Positions 54,644-64,000 of a DNA stretch of 64,000 nucleotides are shown in pieces. The position numbers were made by a program, and so were the translations under genes. The notes beneath the pieces were generated by a model. That model searched no databases, had not been told where the DNA came from, and saw only the letters and a list, made by a program, of their open reading frames with translations. This DNA comes from UBA5078 sp040384465. GTDB lineage: Bacteria > Pseudomonadota > Gammaproteobacteria > Pseudomonadales > Pseudohongiellaceae. How positions within the stretch are numbered: position 1 is the first letter of the stretch; each line of letters begins with the position of its first letter. The stretch spans positions 1 through 64,000 of the forward strand of contig JAZKJF010000010.1 of assembly GCA_040384465.1 (NCBI GenBank), given 5' to 3'.

Positions 54644-55057
54644 ATGAACAACGTCACCAGGTTTCATGCAAACCGAGCCGAAGAGCTTGCAGAACTCAAT
54701 AAGCAACTCATCCTGGACGAAGGGCACAGCAACCCCATGTCTGTCGCGGAGCTGGCTGCGCGAATGCGCGGCTGGCTGGATACCTGCTACGAGTGTTATG
54801 GCATTGAACGTGACGGCAAGATTGTCTGTTATAGCCTATGGCGGGATGACACCGAGCATTACTACATGAGACAGCTCTTCACCGTGGCCGCTTGTCGGCG
54901 TCAGGGTTTAGCCAGACATCTGCTGTCATCTCTGCGAGCCGACGTTTATGATGACAAGCCTGTGCGATTGGAAGTGCTTGCCGGTAATCTTGATGCCCAG
55001 GCATTTTACGAAAGCATGGGCTATCAGCTTTACTGCCACACGCTGATCAAGACCTGA
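54644..55057 (+). CDS. GNAT-family N-acetyltransferase
   Basis: The 137-residue protein has the acetyl-CoA loop RRQGLARHLLSSLR (Q/RxxGxG/A variant, about 85-98), the preceding YYMRQLFTVAACRRQG strand and the closing LDAQAFYESMGYQLY motif near 115-129. The substrate cannot be told. It is the third gene of the ArsR operon, separated from the SRPBCC gene by a single base, so the three are likely controlled together. Confidence 0.87.
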   Translation: MNNVTRFHANRAEELAELNKQLILDEGHSNPMSVAELAARMRGWLDTCYECYGIERDGKIVCYSLWRDDTEHYYMRQLFTVAACRRQGLARHLLSSLRADVYDDKPVRLEVLAGNLDAQAFYESMGYQLYCHTLIKT

Positions 55058-55087
55058 TCCCAATTTTCACTGAAGGAATTACGCACC

Positions 55088-55267
55088 ATGAACAACCCAT
55101 CACGCCTCGCCATCCTCACCCTGACATCCCTGCTGACTCTGACTCTCACAGGCTGTGCGCCCGAAGTGGGCAGCGAAAAGTGGTGCGCCAATCTTGAAGA
55201 AAAGCCGAAAGGGGATTGGAGCCTGAATGAGGCTACGGATTACGCGGCGAACTGTGTGCTCCGGTAG
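55088..55267 (+). CDS. Small lipoprotein, DUF3012
   Basis: The 59-residue product has a lipoprotein signal with lipobox LTGC (Cys near 23) and the conserved DUF3012 body VGSEKWCANLEEKPKGDWSL followed by NEATDYAANC. Two Cys in the mature part may form a disulfide. AAGGA lies about ten bases before the ATG. It is too short for many gene finders. It might be transcribed with the upstream GNAT gene, 30 bases away. Confidence 0.88.
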   Translation: MNNPSRLAILTLTSLLTLTLTGCAPEVGSEKWCANLEEKPKGDWSLNEATDYAANCVLR

Positions 55268-55367
55268 CCGGAGCGCCCCGCCCCTTGCCTTCCCGCGAAG
55301 GGATGTGACATAAAGGCGGTCACCTGCTGCACACGAGCCGCACAAGAACAACATTGAAGGACAGCCC

Positions 55368-56891
55368 ATGACGTCTGCCGTACCCGCCGCGCACAGCCCC
55401 TCGAAATTCACTCCGGCCTCTCTCGCAATCACGCTGATCTGCCTGCTCTGCAGCGCGAGTACGCACGCCCAGATCAGCGAAGAGATTCGCGCCGTCGAGA
55501 GTTCCATCATCAAGATTTACACCACAGCGGCGGCGCCTGATTACTTCACGCCCTGGCGTCTGCTGACGCCAACGCAGAGCAGTGGTTCCGGCTCGGTCAT
55601 CAGTGGCAATCGCATCCTCACTAATGCGCATGTGGTTGCTAACGCCAGCTATGTACAGGTGCAGAAACACAACGATCCCAATCGCTACACGGCGCGTGTC
55701 GTGTTCGTCTCGCATGCGTCGGATCTGGCGTTGGTGACGGTCGATGATCCGGCGTTCTTCGCCGATCTGGAGGCGCTGACGCTCGGTCCGTTGCCGGACC
55801 CGCAGGAAGAGGTCTATGTGTTCGGCTATCCCATGGGCGGCCGCACGATGAGCATCACCAAGGGCATCCTCTCGCGGGTCGAGCAACAGATTTACGCGCA
55901 TTCCGGTGACTTCCTGCTGGCTGGTCAGATCGATGCCGCGATCAACCCTGGCAACAGCGGTGGGCCCGTGATTGTCGACGGCAAGATTGTCGGTGTGGTG
56001 ATGCAGGCCAACTCCGGCGGGCGCGCCGAGAACCTCGGTTATTTCGTGCCGCCCGACATCATCAACCATGTGCTGACCGATGCCGAAGACGGTGTCTACG
56101 ACGGTTTCCCTGATCTGGGCTTCCGCACGCAGGATTTGGAGAGCCCCGCCGCGAAGGAGGCTTATGGGCTGACAGCAGAGCAGAGCGGGGTGCTGGTGAT
56201 CAAGGTGTTCGAAGGCTCGCCAGCGGCGGGCATCCTGCAGGAAAACGATGTGGTAATGAAGATCGCGGGCTTTGCGGTGGCGGGCGACAGTACCATTGCG
56301 GTGAATGAAGCGTTGCAGACCAACTTCAAGTACGCCATCGATCTGCAGCAGATCGGCGACAACATCGAGATCGAATATGCGCGCAATGGCCAGGTCATGA
56401 CCAGCGAGCTAGTCGCCAGCAAGCGCCAGGAGAGCTACGGGCTGGTGAAGCCGGAAGCCTTCGATGAGATTCCCGAGTATTACGTGTACGGCGGCGTGCT
56501 GTTCGTGCCGCTGAACATGAACCTGATCATGCGCTGGGGGCCGGACTGGAACCGTACCGCGCCGGTGAACCTGCTGCAAGCGCGTGACGAGTGGGCCTCG
56601 CCCGAGCGGCGCGAGCTGGTGGTGGCGCTGCAAGTGCTGGCCGCCGACGTCAACCTCGGCTATCACGACCTGCGCAACTGGGTGGTGGACACCGTGAACG
56701 GGCAACCTGTGCGCGACTTCCGGCATTTCACTCAGATGGTGCACGGCAATACCAGCCCACATGTCGTCTTCCGCAACAGCAGCGGCTATCAGGTGGTGGT
56801 CGATCATCAGGCAGCGCAGGCGAGCGAGCAGGCGATTCTGGAGCAGTACCGCATCCCGACGGCGTGGTCTGACGGGCTGTTCGAGGAGTAG
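55368..56891 (+). CDS. HtrA/Deg-like serine protease with PDZ domain
   Basis: The 507-residue protein has a signal peptide (about 1-35, ending STHAQ) and a trypsin-like S1C domain with H88 in LTNAHVV, D119 in SDLALV and S197 in PGNSGGP. One PDZ domain is seen at about 225-345, and an extra C-terminal region of 160 residues (with VYGGVLFVPLNMNL and NGQPVRDFRHF) resembles the second PDZ-like part of plant-type Deg9 proteases. It should cleave misfolded or signal proteins in the periplasm. GAAGGA lies before the ATG. It stands alone, with no anti-sigma or regulator genes next to it. Confidence 0.9.
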   Translation: MTSAVPAAHSPSKFTPASLAITLICLLCSASTHAQISEEIRAVESSIIKIYTTAAAPDYFTPWRLLTPTQSSGSGSVISGNRILTNAHVVANASYVQVQKHNDPNRYTARVVFVSHASDLALVTVDDPAFFADLEALTLGPLPDPQEEVYVFGYPMGGRTMSITKGILSRVEQQIYAHSGDFLLAGQIDAAINPGNSGGPVIVDGKIVGVVMQANSGGRAENLGYFVPPDIINHVLTDAEDGVYDGFPDLGFRTQDLESPAAKEAYGLTAEQSGVLVIKVFEGSPAAGILQENDVVMKIAGFAVAGDSTIAVNEALQTNFKYAIDLQQIGDNIEIEYARNGQVMTSELVASKRQESYGLVKPEAFDEIPEYYVYGGVLFVPLNMNLIMRWGPDWNRTAPVNLLQARDEWASPERRELVVALQVLAADVNLGYHDLRNWVVDTVNGQPVRDFRHFTQMVHGNTSPHVVFRNSSGYQVVVDHQAAQASEQAILEQYRIPTAWSDGLFEE

Positions 56892-56935
56892 CAAAGGCCG
56901 TATCATCGCCACCAAATTTCAAGAGCGAACCTGTA

Positions 56936-56968
56936 TGTAGGAGCCTACCCTTTGGGTAGGCTCCTACA
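56936..56968. repeat. Perfect REP palindrome
   Basis: TGTAGGAGCCTACCC pairs exactly with GGGTAGGCTCCTACA around the loop TTT. The unit is between the protease gene and dcd. The inner TACCC/GGGTA is that of the variant units at 28264 and 38900. Confidence 0.95.
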
Positions 56969-57021
56969 GATACGTCCCACGTAATCAATGAATTTCGTCC
57001 ACCATCAGGAACACAGCAGCA

Positions 57022-57591
57022 ATGACCATCAAGTCCGACAAATGGATCAACAAAATGGCCGCCGAACACGGCATGATCGAGCCCTTCGAGCCCAAGCAAG
57101 TACGTTTCCTGAACGGCCAGAAGGTGATCTCTTATGGCACCTCCAGCTATGGCTACGACGTGCGTTGTGCCCGTGAATTCAAGATCTTCACCAACGTGCA
57201 CACCTCCAGCGTGGTGGATCCGAAGAACTTCAGCGAGACGAGTTTCGTGAGCATCGAGGAAGACTACTGCATCATTCCGCCGAACTCGTTTGCGCTGGCC
57301 CGCACCGTCGAGTATTTCCGTATTCCCAGTGACGTGTTGGTGGTGTGTCTCGGCAAATCCACCTATGCGCGTTGCGGGTTGATCGTCAACGTCACGCCGC
57401 TGGAGCCGGAATGGGAAGGGCACGTGACGCTGGAGTTTTCCAACACCACGCCGCTGCCTGCGAAGATATACGCGAACGAGGGCGTGGCGCAGATGCTGTT
57501 TTATCAGTCTGATGAACAGTGTGAAGTGACTTACAAGCAGCGCGGCGGCAAGTACATGGGCCAGACCGGTGTGACGCCCCCCAAGGCCTGA
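57022..57591 (+). CDS. dcd: dCTP deaminase
   Basis: The 189-residue trimeric enzyme deaminates dCTP to dUTP, feeding thymidylate synthesis. Motifs are SYGTSSYGYDVR (about 37-48), GKSTYARCGL (near 111-120) with catalytic-loop residues and VTPLEPEWEGHVTLEFSN (marked by EPEWEGHVTLE near 130-140). Length is as in E. coli (193). An AGGA lies upstream of the ATG. It is followed by a REP-derived hairpin, and converges on the metalloprotease gene. Confidence 0.95.
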   Translation: MTIKSDKWINKMAAEHGMIEPFEPKQVRFLNGQKVISYGTSSYGYDVRCAREFKIFTNVHTSSVVDPKNFSETSFVSIEEDYCIIPPNSFALARTVEYFRIPSDVLVVCLGKSTYARCGLIVNVTPLEPEWEGHVTLEFSNTTPLPAKIYANEGVAQMLFYQSDEQCEVTYKQRGGKYMGQTGVTPPKA

Positions 57592-57606
57592 TGGACCGCT
57601 GAAGCC

Positions 57607-57634
57607 TGTGGGAGCGGGCCTGCCCGCGCCCACA
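57607..57634. repeat. Partial REP hairpin after dcd
   Basis: TGTGGGAGCGGGCCTGCCCG continues CGCCCACA, so a shortened inverted unit follows directly. It sits between convergent dcd and the metalloprotease gene and may end both transcripts. Confidence 0.8.
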
Positions 57635-57651
57635 GGGGGGAAAGGCCTGTC

Positions 57652-59307
57652 TCAGATATATTCGATGCCGCTGGACGCCAGTCCTACCAGGTTGATATTG
57701 GTCTGGTTCACGGCGTGGTCGGCGGCCGATACCGCCAGATCTGCCCGCGCCAGCGCGCCGGAATTCAACAAGCCCGTATACAGCGCCAGATCCGCTGCCC
57801 CAGCCGGGGCACCAACGATATTGGTAAACAGCAGATTCACCACGGCTGCGCTGTCGGCGTTCGCTCCCAGCCGCACATTCAAGGCGGCGTCGATCAGGTT
57901 GCGGTAGCTCATACCGGAGTCCAGCAGGCTGATAGCCGTGCCCACGTAGTCCTTGTTGCTCAAGGTCTCCTTGCCGAAGACCGCTCCCAGAATTTTCGCA
58001 GCTTTGCCCGCATTGCCACTGATATCCAACGCCACTTTGACGTTCTGAAACGACAGCCGCTCGATGTTCGTCAAGGTGTCTGCCTGGTAGGTCCCGCCGC
58101 CTTGGACTGCGGTCAAGTAATTATTCGTCACCGTGAAGCCCGTGCCGGTCTTGCTCAGGGCGTAATCGGCGCGGGCGCGGGCATAGACCGAGGTATCCAG
58201 GCCCATTCCGCCATTGATGATGTCATTGCCATCCCCGCTGCTGATGCGGTTGTTGGCATCATTGCCGGTGATGTTGTCGTGCATGTCCGAGGAGACGACG
58301 TTCTCGATGGTGACGTGATAGGCAACCGCCACTTGGCCCGAGCCCCGGTAGGTCAGGTGAATCGCATTGTTGATGGTTTGACCATAGGTGGATGCCGCGA
58401 AGCTGGCAAAGCCGATGCCACTCGCCATGCCTTCGCGCAGGTCGATATAGACGCTGCTGAATGCGGTGGCATTGGTCTTGTTGGTGACGACCAGCGTGTC
58501 GGTGCCACCGGTATCCCAGATGGTTTCGAAATTGACGTCATTCACGTCGTAGGTGTAAGTGTCGTTACCGCTGTTGTGATAGAAATCCCTGCCGTAGAGA
58601 TGCTGAATCGCCAGGATGTCGTAAGGCATTGGCGTGGTGGGCGTGCCGCCGTAGAGGTCCGAACCGGCGTTGTAACTCATGATGGTCTTGAAATAGCTGT
58701 CTTCGGTGCTGGGCAGGGTGGCCGTGCCACGGGTTTCGCCGGTTTTGGCAAACGAGTGCGAGAGCCCCAGCGCATGGCCGATCTCGTGCAGCAGCACATA
58801 GTAATTGGCTGCGGCTGTCGGACTGTGAACATCGGCCGGGTTGGGCGCCGTGTGCAGCACCTTGCCCGATGTGAACGCCTGTTGTGTCAATTTGGCGTTG
58901 AGCCAGACATCGCCTGCCGTGGCGCTGTTGTTGGTCGGGTAGTAACCCTGCCCCAGAATCGTGCCTTGCACGGCGGATGAAAAACCGAAACGGATATCGC
59001 CTACCGTGTTGCCATCGGGGACTTCAGTGAATTTGAGTGCAGAGACATTCGACCATGCCGTCAACGCTTTTCGCGCTGCCTCCTGTTGCACGGCACTCAG
59101 CGGTACCCAGCCTGCACTGATCTCCCCGTTGCCGTAGTTCTGCCCATTGGCGAAACTCGATGACCCGTTCGGGAAACTGTAGGTCATGTTGACGTCCAGC
59201 CATACCTGTGGCGCGCCGTTGATGAAGGTGCCTTGCAGGGCCGCGATGCGGTAATCGGGGGAGACTGTGTAACCAACAACGGTGGAACCGGTAAGGTAGG
59301 ATGGCAC
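57652..59307 (-). CDS. Serralysin-like (M10) metalloprotease with DUF4214-like C-terminus
   Basis: The 551-residue protein has the zinc site HEIGHALGLSH at 174-184 and the Met-turn IMSYN at 209-213, as in M10B proteases. The RTX region is short: GNDANNRISSGDGNDIINGG near 355-374 is the only clear repeat tract. The C-terminal part (GAVFGKETLSNKDYVGTAIS and following) looks like a DUF4214 domain. There is no N-terminal signal peptide, so type I secretion by a C-terminal signal is expected, but no transporter genes are near. Start is GTG 59307, with AGAGGG upstream. Confidence 0.85.
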   Translation of the reverse strand: MPSYLTGSTVVGYTVSPDYRIAALQGTFINGAPQVWLDVNMTYSFPNGSSSFANGQNYGNGEISAGWVPLSAVQQEAARKALTAWSNVSALKFTEVPDGNTVGDIRFGFSSAVQGTILGQGYYPTNNSATAGDVWLNAKLTQQAFTSGKVLHTAPNPADVHSPTAAANYYVLLHEIGHALGLSHSFAKTGETRGTATLPSTEDSYFKTIMSYNAGSDLYGGTPTTPMPYDILAIQHLYGRDFYHNSGNDTYTYDVNDVNFETIWDTGGTDTLVVTNKTNATAFSSVYIDLREGMASGIGFASFAASTYGQTINNAIHLTYRGSGQVAVAYHVTIENVVSSDMHDNITGNDANNRISSGDGNDIINGGMGLDTSVYARARADYALSKTGTGFTVTNNYLTAVQGGGTYQADTLTNIERLSFQNVKVALDISGNAGKAAKILGAVFGKETLSNKDYVGTAISLLDSGMSYRNLIDAALNVRLGANADSAAVVNLLFTNIVGAPAGAADLALYTGLLNSGALARADLAVSAADHAVNQTNINLVGLASSGIEYI

Positions 59308-59603
59308 AACGAACCCTCTTCAAATCAGTGAAGCATGCATGGCATGCGGAAGCGGCGCTCAGTGTGTCATTGGCACCGTGATGTTGACAATCCACTGCCG
59401 CTGACCTGCGTTGATATTTTGACACGCGCTGCCCGAGGCGCCGGGGTCGCCAGGCTGCGTACGGGGTCAAAATATTGACCGTTTAAGTCTGGAGGTTTGC
59501 TAACCCACTGAAAGTATTGATGTCGTGTTGCTGGCACAGAGATTGCTCCTCCGTCTGCAGGATGTTGCGATAAAGCAACGGACACAGACGAGAGCGGAGC
59601 GGC
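59308..59603. other. Divergent gap between metalloprotease and fleS
   Basis: This stretch of 296 bases carries no gene that I can support. It holds the sigma-54 promoter at 59532-59547, and must include the protease promoter near its left end. Confidence 0.6.
59532..59547 (+). promoter_or_regulatory. Sigma-54 promoter of fleSR
   Basis: TGGCACAGAGATTGCT matches the -24/-12 consensus TGGCAC-N5-TTGCW exactly. It is 57 bases before the fleS start codon and points toward it. This agrees with fleSR being under FleQ/RpoN control in pseudomonads. Confidence 0.88.
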
Positions 59604-60977
59604 ATGAGCGCAACGGCACACAGACTCAGAATCGATCATGAGACCCTCCTTCAACAGCAGGTCATGCCAGCGTCCGTTGACGGGTTGTGGGCCGAAGACG
59701 GGCTCGAACTCACCAGCCCCGATGCGCTGCAGCTGGCATTCCGCGCCTTCAGTGAACTCTCCACAGAACTCAGCTCCGCTTACCAGACCCTGCAGGAGCG
59801 TGTCGAACAACTGACCCATGAAGTGGAGCTGGCGAATCGTCAGCGTCTGGTCGAAATCTCCGAAAAGGAGCGCATCGCCAGCCGTCTGGAGAATCTGCTG
59901 CAACTGTTGCCTGGTGGTGTGGTGGTGCTGAACAGCCATGGCCAGGTGAGCGACTGCAACCCGGCCGCTGTCGAGCTGCTTGGCGAACCGCTCAAGAGCC
60001 AGTTCTGGCGCGACATCATCCGCGAGCGCTTCGCCCCGCGCATGGACGACGGTCACGAGATTTCCCTGAAGAGCGGCCGCCGCGTCAGCTTGGCGACCCG
60101 TTCGCTGAACGACGAACCCGGCCAGATCATCCTGCTGACCGACCAGACCGAAACGCGCCGCCTGCAGCAGCACTTGAGCCGTCATCAGCGCCTCTCGGCG
60201 ATGGGCAAGATGGTCTCTTCATTGGCTCATCAGATCCGCACGCCACTCTCCGCGGCCATGCTCTATGCCGGGCAGCTCGACAATCCCGAACTGACTGGCG
60301 AGCAGAGCGAGAAATTCCGCAGCAGACTGATGTCGCGCCTACACAACATGGAGCGGCAGGTGAAGGACATGCTGATCTTCGCGCGCGGCGACACCGTGCT
60401 GGACGAGCTGATCAGCGTGCAGACCCTGCTGGAAGAACTCAACATCGCCGCCGAAGTGGTGCTGCGCAGCAGCTTCAGCTGTGAGTGGCGCAACGACGCA
60501 GGCCCGGTCGCCATCCGCTGCAACCGCGAGTCGCTGATCGGTGCGCTGCTCAACCTGATCGAGAATGCACTGCAGGCGTGTCAGCTGCCAGGTCTGCAGG
60601 GCGGCGCGCTGCAGATTGGCGCCGAGCGTGTCACCGGCCCACAGGGCGAAGACTTCCTGCGTGTCTACGTGCGCGACAGCGGCCCCGGCATCAGCGCCGC
60701 GCTGCTGGAACAGATCACCGAACCTTTTTTCACGACGCGGCCGCAGGGCACTGGCCTCGGGCTGGCGGTTGCTCAGGTGGTGGCCAAGGCGCATCAGGGG
60801 GAGTTTTTTATTGAGTCGCGGCAGGCTGACGACGAGGGCGAAGGCAGTGGTGCACCGAGTGGCACTTGTGCTGGGTTTTTGCTGCCTTGGTTGCCGGACG
60901 TGGACGACGCGTTGTCGCCTGCAGGGCAGGCTCCTACAGAACAGGTTTCTACAGATTTTCACATCGTAACTGCATAG
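59604..60977 (+). CDS. fleS: Flagellar two-component sensor kinase FleS
   Basis: The 457-residue cytoplasmic histidine kinase has a coiled-coil stretch (about 55-95), a PAS-like domain (about 95-185), the H box SSLAHQIRTPLSAAM with His209 and the ATPase boxes NLIENALQA (318-326), DSGPGI (358-363) and GTGLGLAVA (382-390). It controls FleR, which turns on class III flagellar genes. The last 20 or so residues (LSPAGQAPTEQVST onward) are encoded by a REP unit. The fleR gene follows by 12 bases. Confidence 0.92.
   Translation: MSATAHRLRIDHETLLQQQVMPASVDGLWAEDGLELTSPDALQLAFRAFSELSTELSSAYQTLQERVEQLTHEVELANRQRLVEISEKERIASRLENLLQLLPGGVVVLNSHGQVSDCNPAAVELLGEPLKSQFWRDIIRERFAPRMDDGHEISLKSGRRVSLATRSLNDEPGQIILLTDQTETRRLQQHLSRHQRLSAMGKMVSSLAHQIRTPLSAAMLYAGQLDNPELTGEQSEKFRSRLMSRLHNMERQVKDMLIFARGDTVLDELISVQTLLEELNIAAEVVLRSSFSCEWRNDAGPVAIRCNRESLIGALLNLIENALQACQLPGLQGGALQIGAERVTGPQGEDFLRVYVRDSGPGISAALLEQITEPFFTTRPQGTGLGLAVAQVVAKAHQGEFFIESRQADDEGEGSGAPSGTCAGFLLPWLPDVDDALSPAGQAPTEQVSTDFHIVTA
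60914..60938. repeat. REP unit at the 3' end of fleS
   Basis: The inverted unit GTCGCCTGCAGGGCAGGCTC and CTACA, followed by GAACAGGTTTCTACAG, lies within the fleS reading frame, 40 bases before its stop. Confidence 0.9.
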
Positions 60978-60989
60978 GACGAGGTCAAT

Positions 60990-62456
<1,467 letters not shown>

Positions 62457-62503
62457 GTGTCTGTTGAACGCATAACGATTGGAATAACAGGAGCTGATCA
62501 CAA

Positions 62504-62905
62504 ATGAGTGAACCCACCAACCGCGTCGACATCAACCGCGTGCTCATGCAGATGCGCGAGATGCGCAGTCAGATCCAGGGGCCTGGCGCGCAGGATATGG
62601 CACCGGGTCAGGTCAACTTCGCCAGCGTGCTCGATGCGGCGCAGCGCTCGGACATGGTCAATGCCAGTGGCGCGAGTGAACGCGGCAGCTTCTCCGATCT
62701 GCTCAAGCAAGCGGTGGATTCGGTCAACGAGACACAGACCCGCTCCAGCGAATTGCAGACTGCTTACGAACTGGGCGACCGCAATGTCGACATCACGCAG
62801 GTGATGATTCAGATGCAGAAGGCGTCGGTGTCTTTCGAGGCCATGACGCAGGTGCGTAATCGTCTGGTCAGCGCGTATCAGGACATCATGAACATGCCGC
62901 TGTAA
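62504..62905 (+). CDS. fliE: Flagellar hook-basal body protein FliE
   Basis: The 133-residue protein links the MS ring to the rod. The C-terminal half has the family pattern FSDLLKQAVDSVNETQTRS, QTAYELGDRNVDITQVMIQM and KASVSFEAMTQVRNRLVSAYQDIMNM. It is slightly longer than the usual 104-110 residues because of its N-terminal part. AACAGGAG lies upstream of the ATG. Downstream of the stop codon, three 18-base repeats precede fliF. Confidence 0.94.
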   Translation: MSEPTNRVDINRVLMQMREMRSQIQGPGAQDMAPGQVNFASVLDAAQRSDMVNASGASERGSFSDLLKQAVDSVNETQTRSSELQTAYELGDRNVDITQVMIQMQKASVSFEAMTQVRNRLVSAYQDIMNMPL

Positions 62906-62919
62906 GCAGCAAGAACGAG

Positions 62920-62973
62920 CAGTTCCACTAAAACCATCAGCTCCATTAAAACGATCAGCTCTACTAAAACAAT
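62920..62973 (+). repeat. Three 18-bp imperfect tandem repeats between fliE and fliF
   Basis: Units at 62920, 62938 and 62956 read CAGYTCYAYTAAAACNAT. The unit length is a multiple of three, and the repeats keep the fliE frame open past its stop until TGA at 62981. Confidence 0.85.
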
Positions 62974-63000
62974 CAACACCTGAACCAAGAAGAACACACC

Positions 63001-64000
63001 ATGGCAACGACAACAGGCGACGCAGCGGCAAGATCCTCGGGAGCAGGCGACAGCGCCAAATCCGGAATGAACGGTCGGCGCATCACGGACAGTATGAGCA
63101 GCGAATTTCTGACCGGGTTCATGCGTCTGGATCTGGTTCGTCAGATGAGTTTGATGATCGGCCTTGCGGCCAGTGTCGCCATCGGCTTCGCGGTCGTTCT
63201 ATGGTCGCGCGGTGAAGAATATCAGCCACTGTATGCCGACATGAACGGCTACGACATGAATCAACTGGCAGAAGTGCTGGAAACCAGCGGTGCCGAATAT
63301 CGGGTCGATCCTGCCAGCGGCGTCATCCTCGTACCCGCCGCCCAGGTCTCTACGCTGCGTCTGCAGGTGGCCGCCGCCGGGATTACCCGCGAGGCAGGAT
63401 ATGGTTACGAAGCGCTGGATCTGGAGCAGGGGCTGGGCACCAGTCAGTTCATGGAAGCGAATCGTTACAAGCGCAGTCAAGAGGGTGAACTGCAACGCAC
63501 CATCATGGGTTTCCGCAACGTGCAGGCAGCACGTGTGCATCTGGCGACACCGGAGCGTTCGGTGTTCGTGCGCAGCAGCCGTCAGCCGACTGCGTCAGTA
63601 TTTCTCACTCTGATGAGTGGCAGTGATCTCAGCGACACGCAGGTCGATGCCATCGCCAATCTGGTTGCCTCCAGCGTGCCAGAGCTGACGCCAGAAAACG
63701 TCACCATCGTAGACCAACGCGGCAACCTGCTGTCGCGTAAAGACGACAAGAGCGATCTGGTGATTGCGGGCGAACAGTTCGACTACGCGCGTCGCTACGA
63801 AGATGCCCTGGTCGAGCGCGTCAACCGTATGCTGCAGCCACTGGTGGGCGCCGGGCGCTTCACCGCAGAGATCAGCGCCGACATCGATTTCACTCGCACT
63901 GAACAGGCAGCAGAAACCTACAACCCCGAAGGCATCCTGCGTAGCGAACAGTCCTTGCAGGAGCGTCGTGACAGCGCGGAACTCAACGGTGGCATTCCGG
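63001..64000 (+). CDS. fliF: Flagellar M-ring protein FliF, partial
   Basis: The reading frame from ATG 63001 is open to the window end, giving at least 333 residues. It begins with a Ser/Gly-rich N-terminus, then a membrane helix (about 52-68, MSLMIGLAASVAIGFAVVLW), then the YscJ/FliF domain with YQPLYADMNGYDMNQ, AGYGYEALDLEQGLGTSQF and ANRYKRSQEGELQRTI. The MRING-C part (TEQAAETYNPEG) is entered near the edge. The protein forms the MS ring in the inner membrane. The C-terminal half lies outside. Confidence 0.94.
   Translation, partial: MATTTGDAAARSSGAGDSAKSGMNGRRITDSMSSEFLTGFMRLDLVRQMSLMIGLAASVAIGFAVVLWSRGEEYQPLYADMNGYDMNQLAEVLETSGAEYRVDPASGVILVPAAQVSTLRLQVAAAGITREAGYGYEALDLEQGLGTSQFMEANRYKRSQEGELQRTIMGFRNVQAARVHLATPERSVFVRSSRQPTASVFLTLMSGSDLSDTQVDAIANLVASSVPELTPENVTIVDQRGNLLSRKDDKSDLVIAGEQFDYARRYEDALVERVNRMLQPLVGAGRFTAEISADIDFTRTEQAAETYNPEGILRSEQSLQERRDSAELNGGIP

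Overview
The window is a piece of chromosome from a gammaproteobacterium with Pseudomonas-like gene content. GC is fairly high by eye, apart from one AT-rich island. Evidence for the placement: argF - grxD - rnt - pyrC - motY - argG follow the order I know from Pseudomonas aeruginosa; fleS-fleR-fliE-fliF are arranged as in pseudomonads; NrdA has two ATP-cones; an ECF42-type sigma factor is paired with a DGPF protein; and REP palindromes of the TGTAGGAGC/TGTGGGAGC type are scattered between genes. I cannot name the species. Three 10-N scaffold gaps are present and all lie inside REP pairs.

Layout. 1-10,050: XdhC, pyrophosphatase, ECF42 sigma/DGPF pair, an exported VOC protein, rsuA plus an RsmC/RlmG-type methylase, mtfA, pilU, pyrB. 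10,290-15,200: exonuclease I, an ABC exporter, an acyltransferase, and tRNA-Pro(CGG) with tRNA-Gly(CCC). 15,270-21,410: a cache/PAS/GGDEF protein, then a tight operon of porin, small phosphate-binding-like protein and GGDEF-EAL protein. 21,460-30,240: aroA, a very large DUF349 protein, dinG, a secreted cyclophilin, a MocA-like nucleotidyltransferase. 30,286-37,154: class Ia ribonucleotide reductase nrdAB with paired NrdR boxes, and a PAS/GGDEF/EAL protein. 37,230-43,084: arginine/pyrimidine genes with grxD, rnt and motY. 43,480-47,670: nth with an anchorless RnfB, a class I glutamine amidotransferase, an APC permease, and a 54-residue rubredoxin. 47,826-50,323: metG and a small secreted protein.

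50,499-52,700 is the most unusual segment. It is AT-rich and organised like integron gene cassettes without a visible integrase. A complete attC-type site lies at 51,638-51,714, with complementary R and L boxes, equal 5-nt spacers and one extrahelical G. The R'' box of each cassette matches that cassette's own 5' end. Cassette 1 carries a TIR-domain protein with two membrane helices, overlapping a second two-helix membrane protein. Cassette 2 carries a predicted PD-(D/E)XK nuclease. The content looks like phage defence, and I do not recognise the combination as a named system.

52,829-59,307 returns to normal composition: YciI-like, DUF3465, an ArsR/SRPBCC/GNAT operon with repeated GTTGC operators, a DUF3012 lipoprotein, an HtrA-like protease, dcd, and a serralysin-like metalloprotease. 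59,532-64,000 is flagellar: a sigma-54 promoter, fleSR, fliE, and fliF running off the edge.

Two repeat families run through the window. REP palindromes sit between genes and have also entered the reading frames of metG, fleS and mtfA. A second family of large hairpins has a conserved core but copy-specific arms; the complete copies lie between convergent genes.
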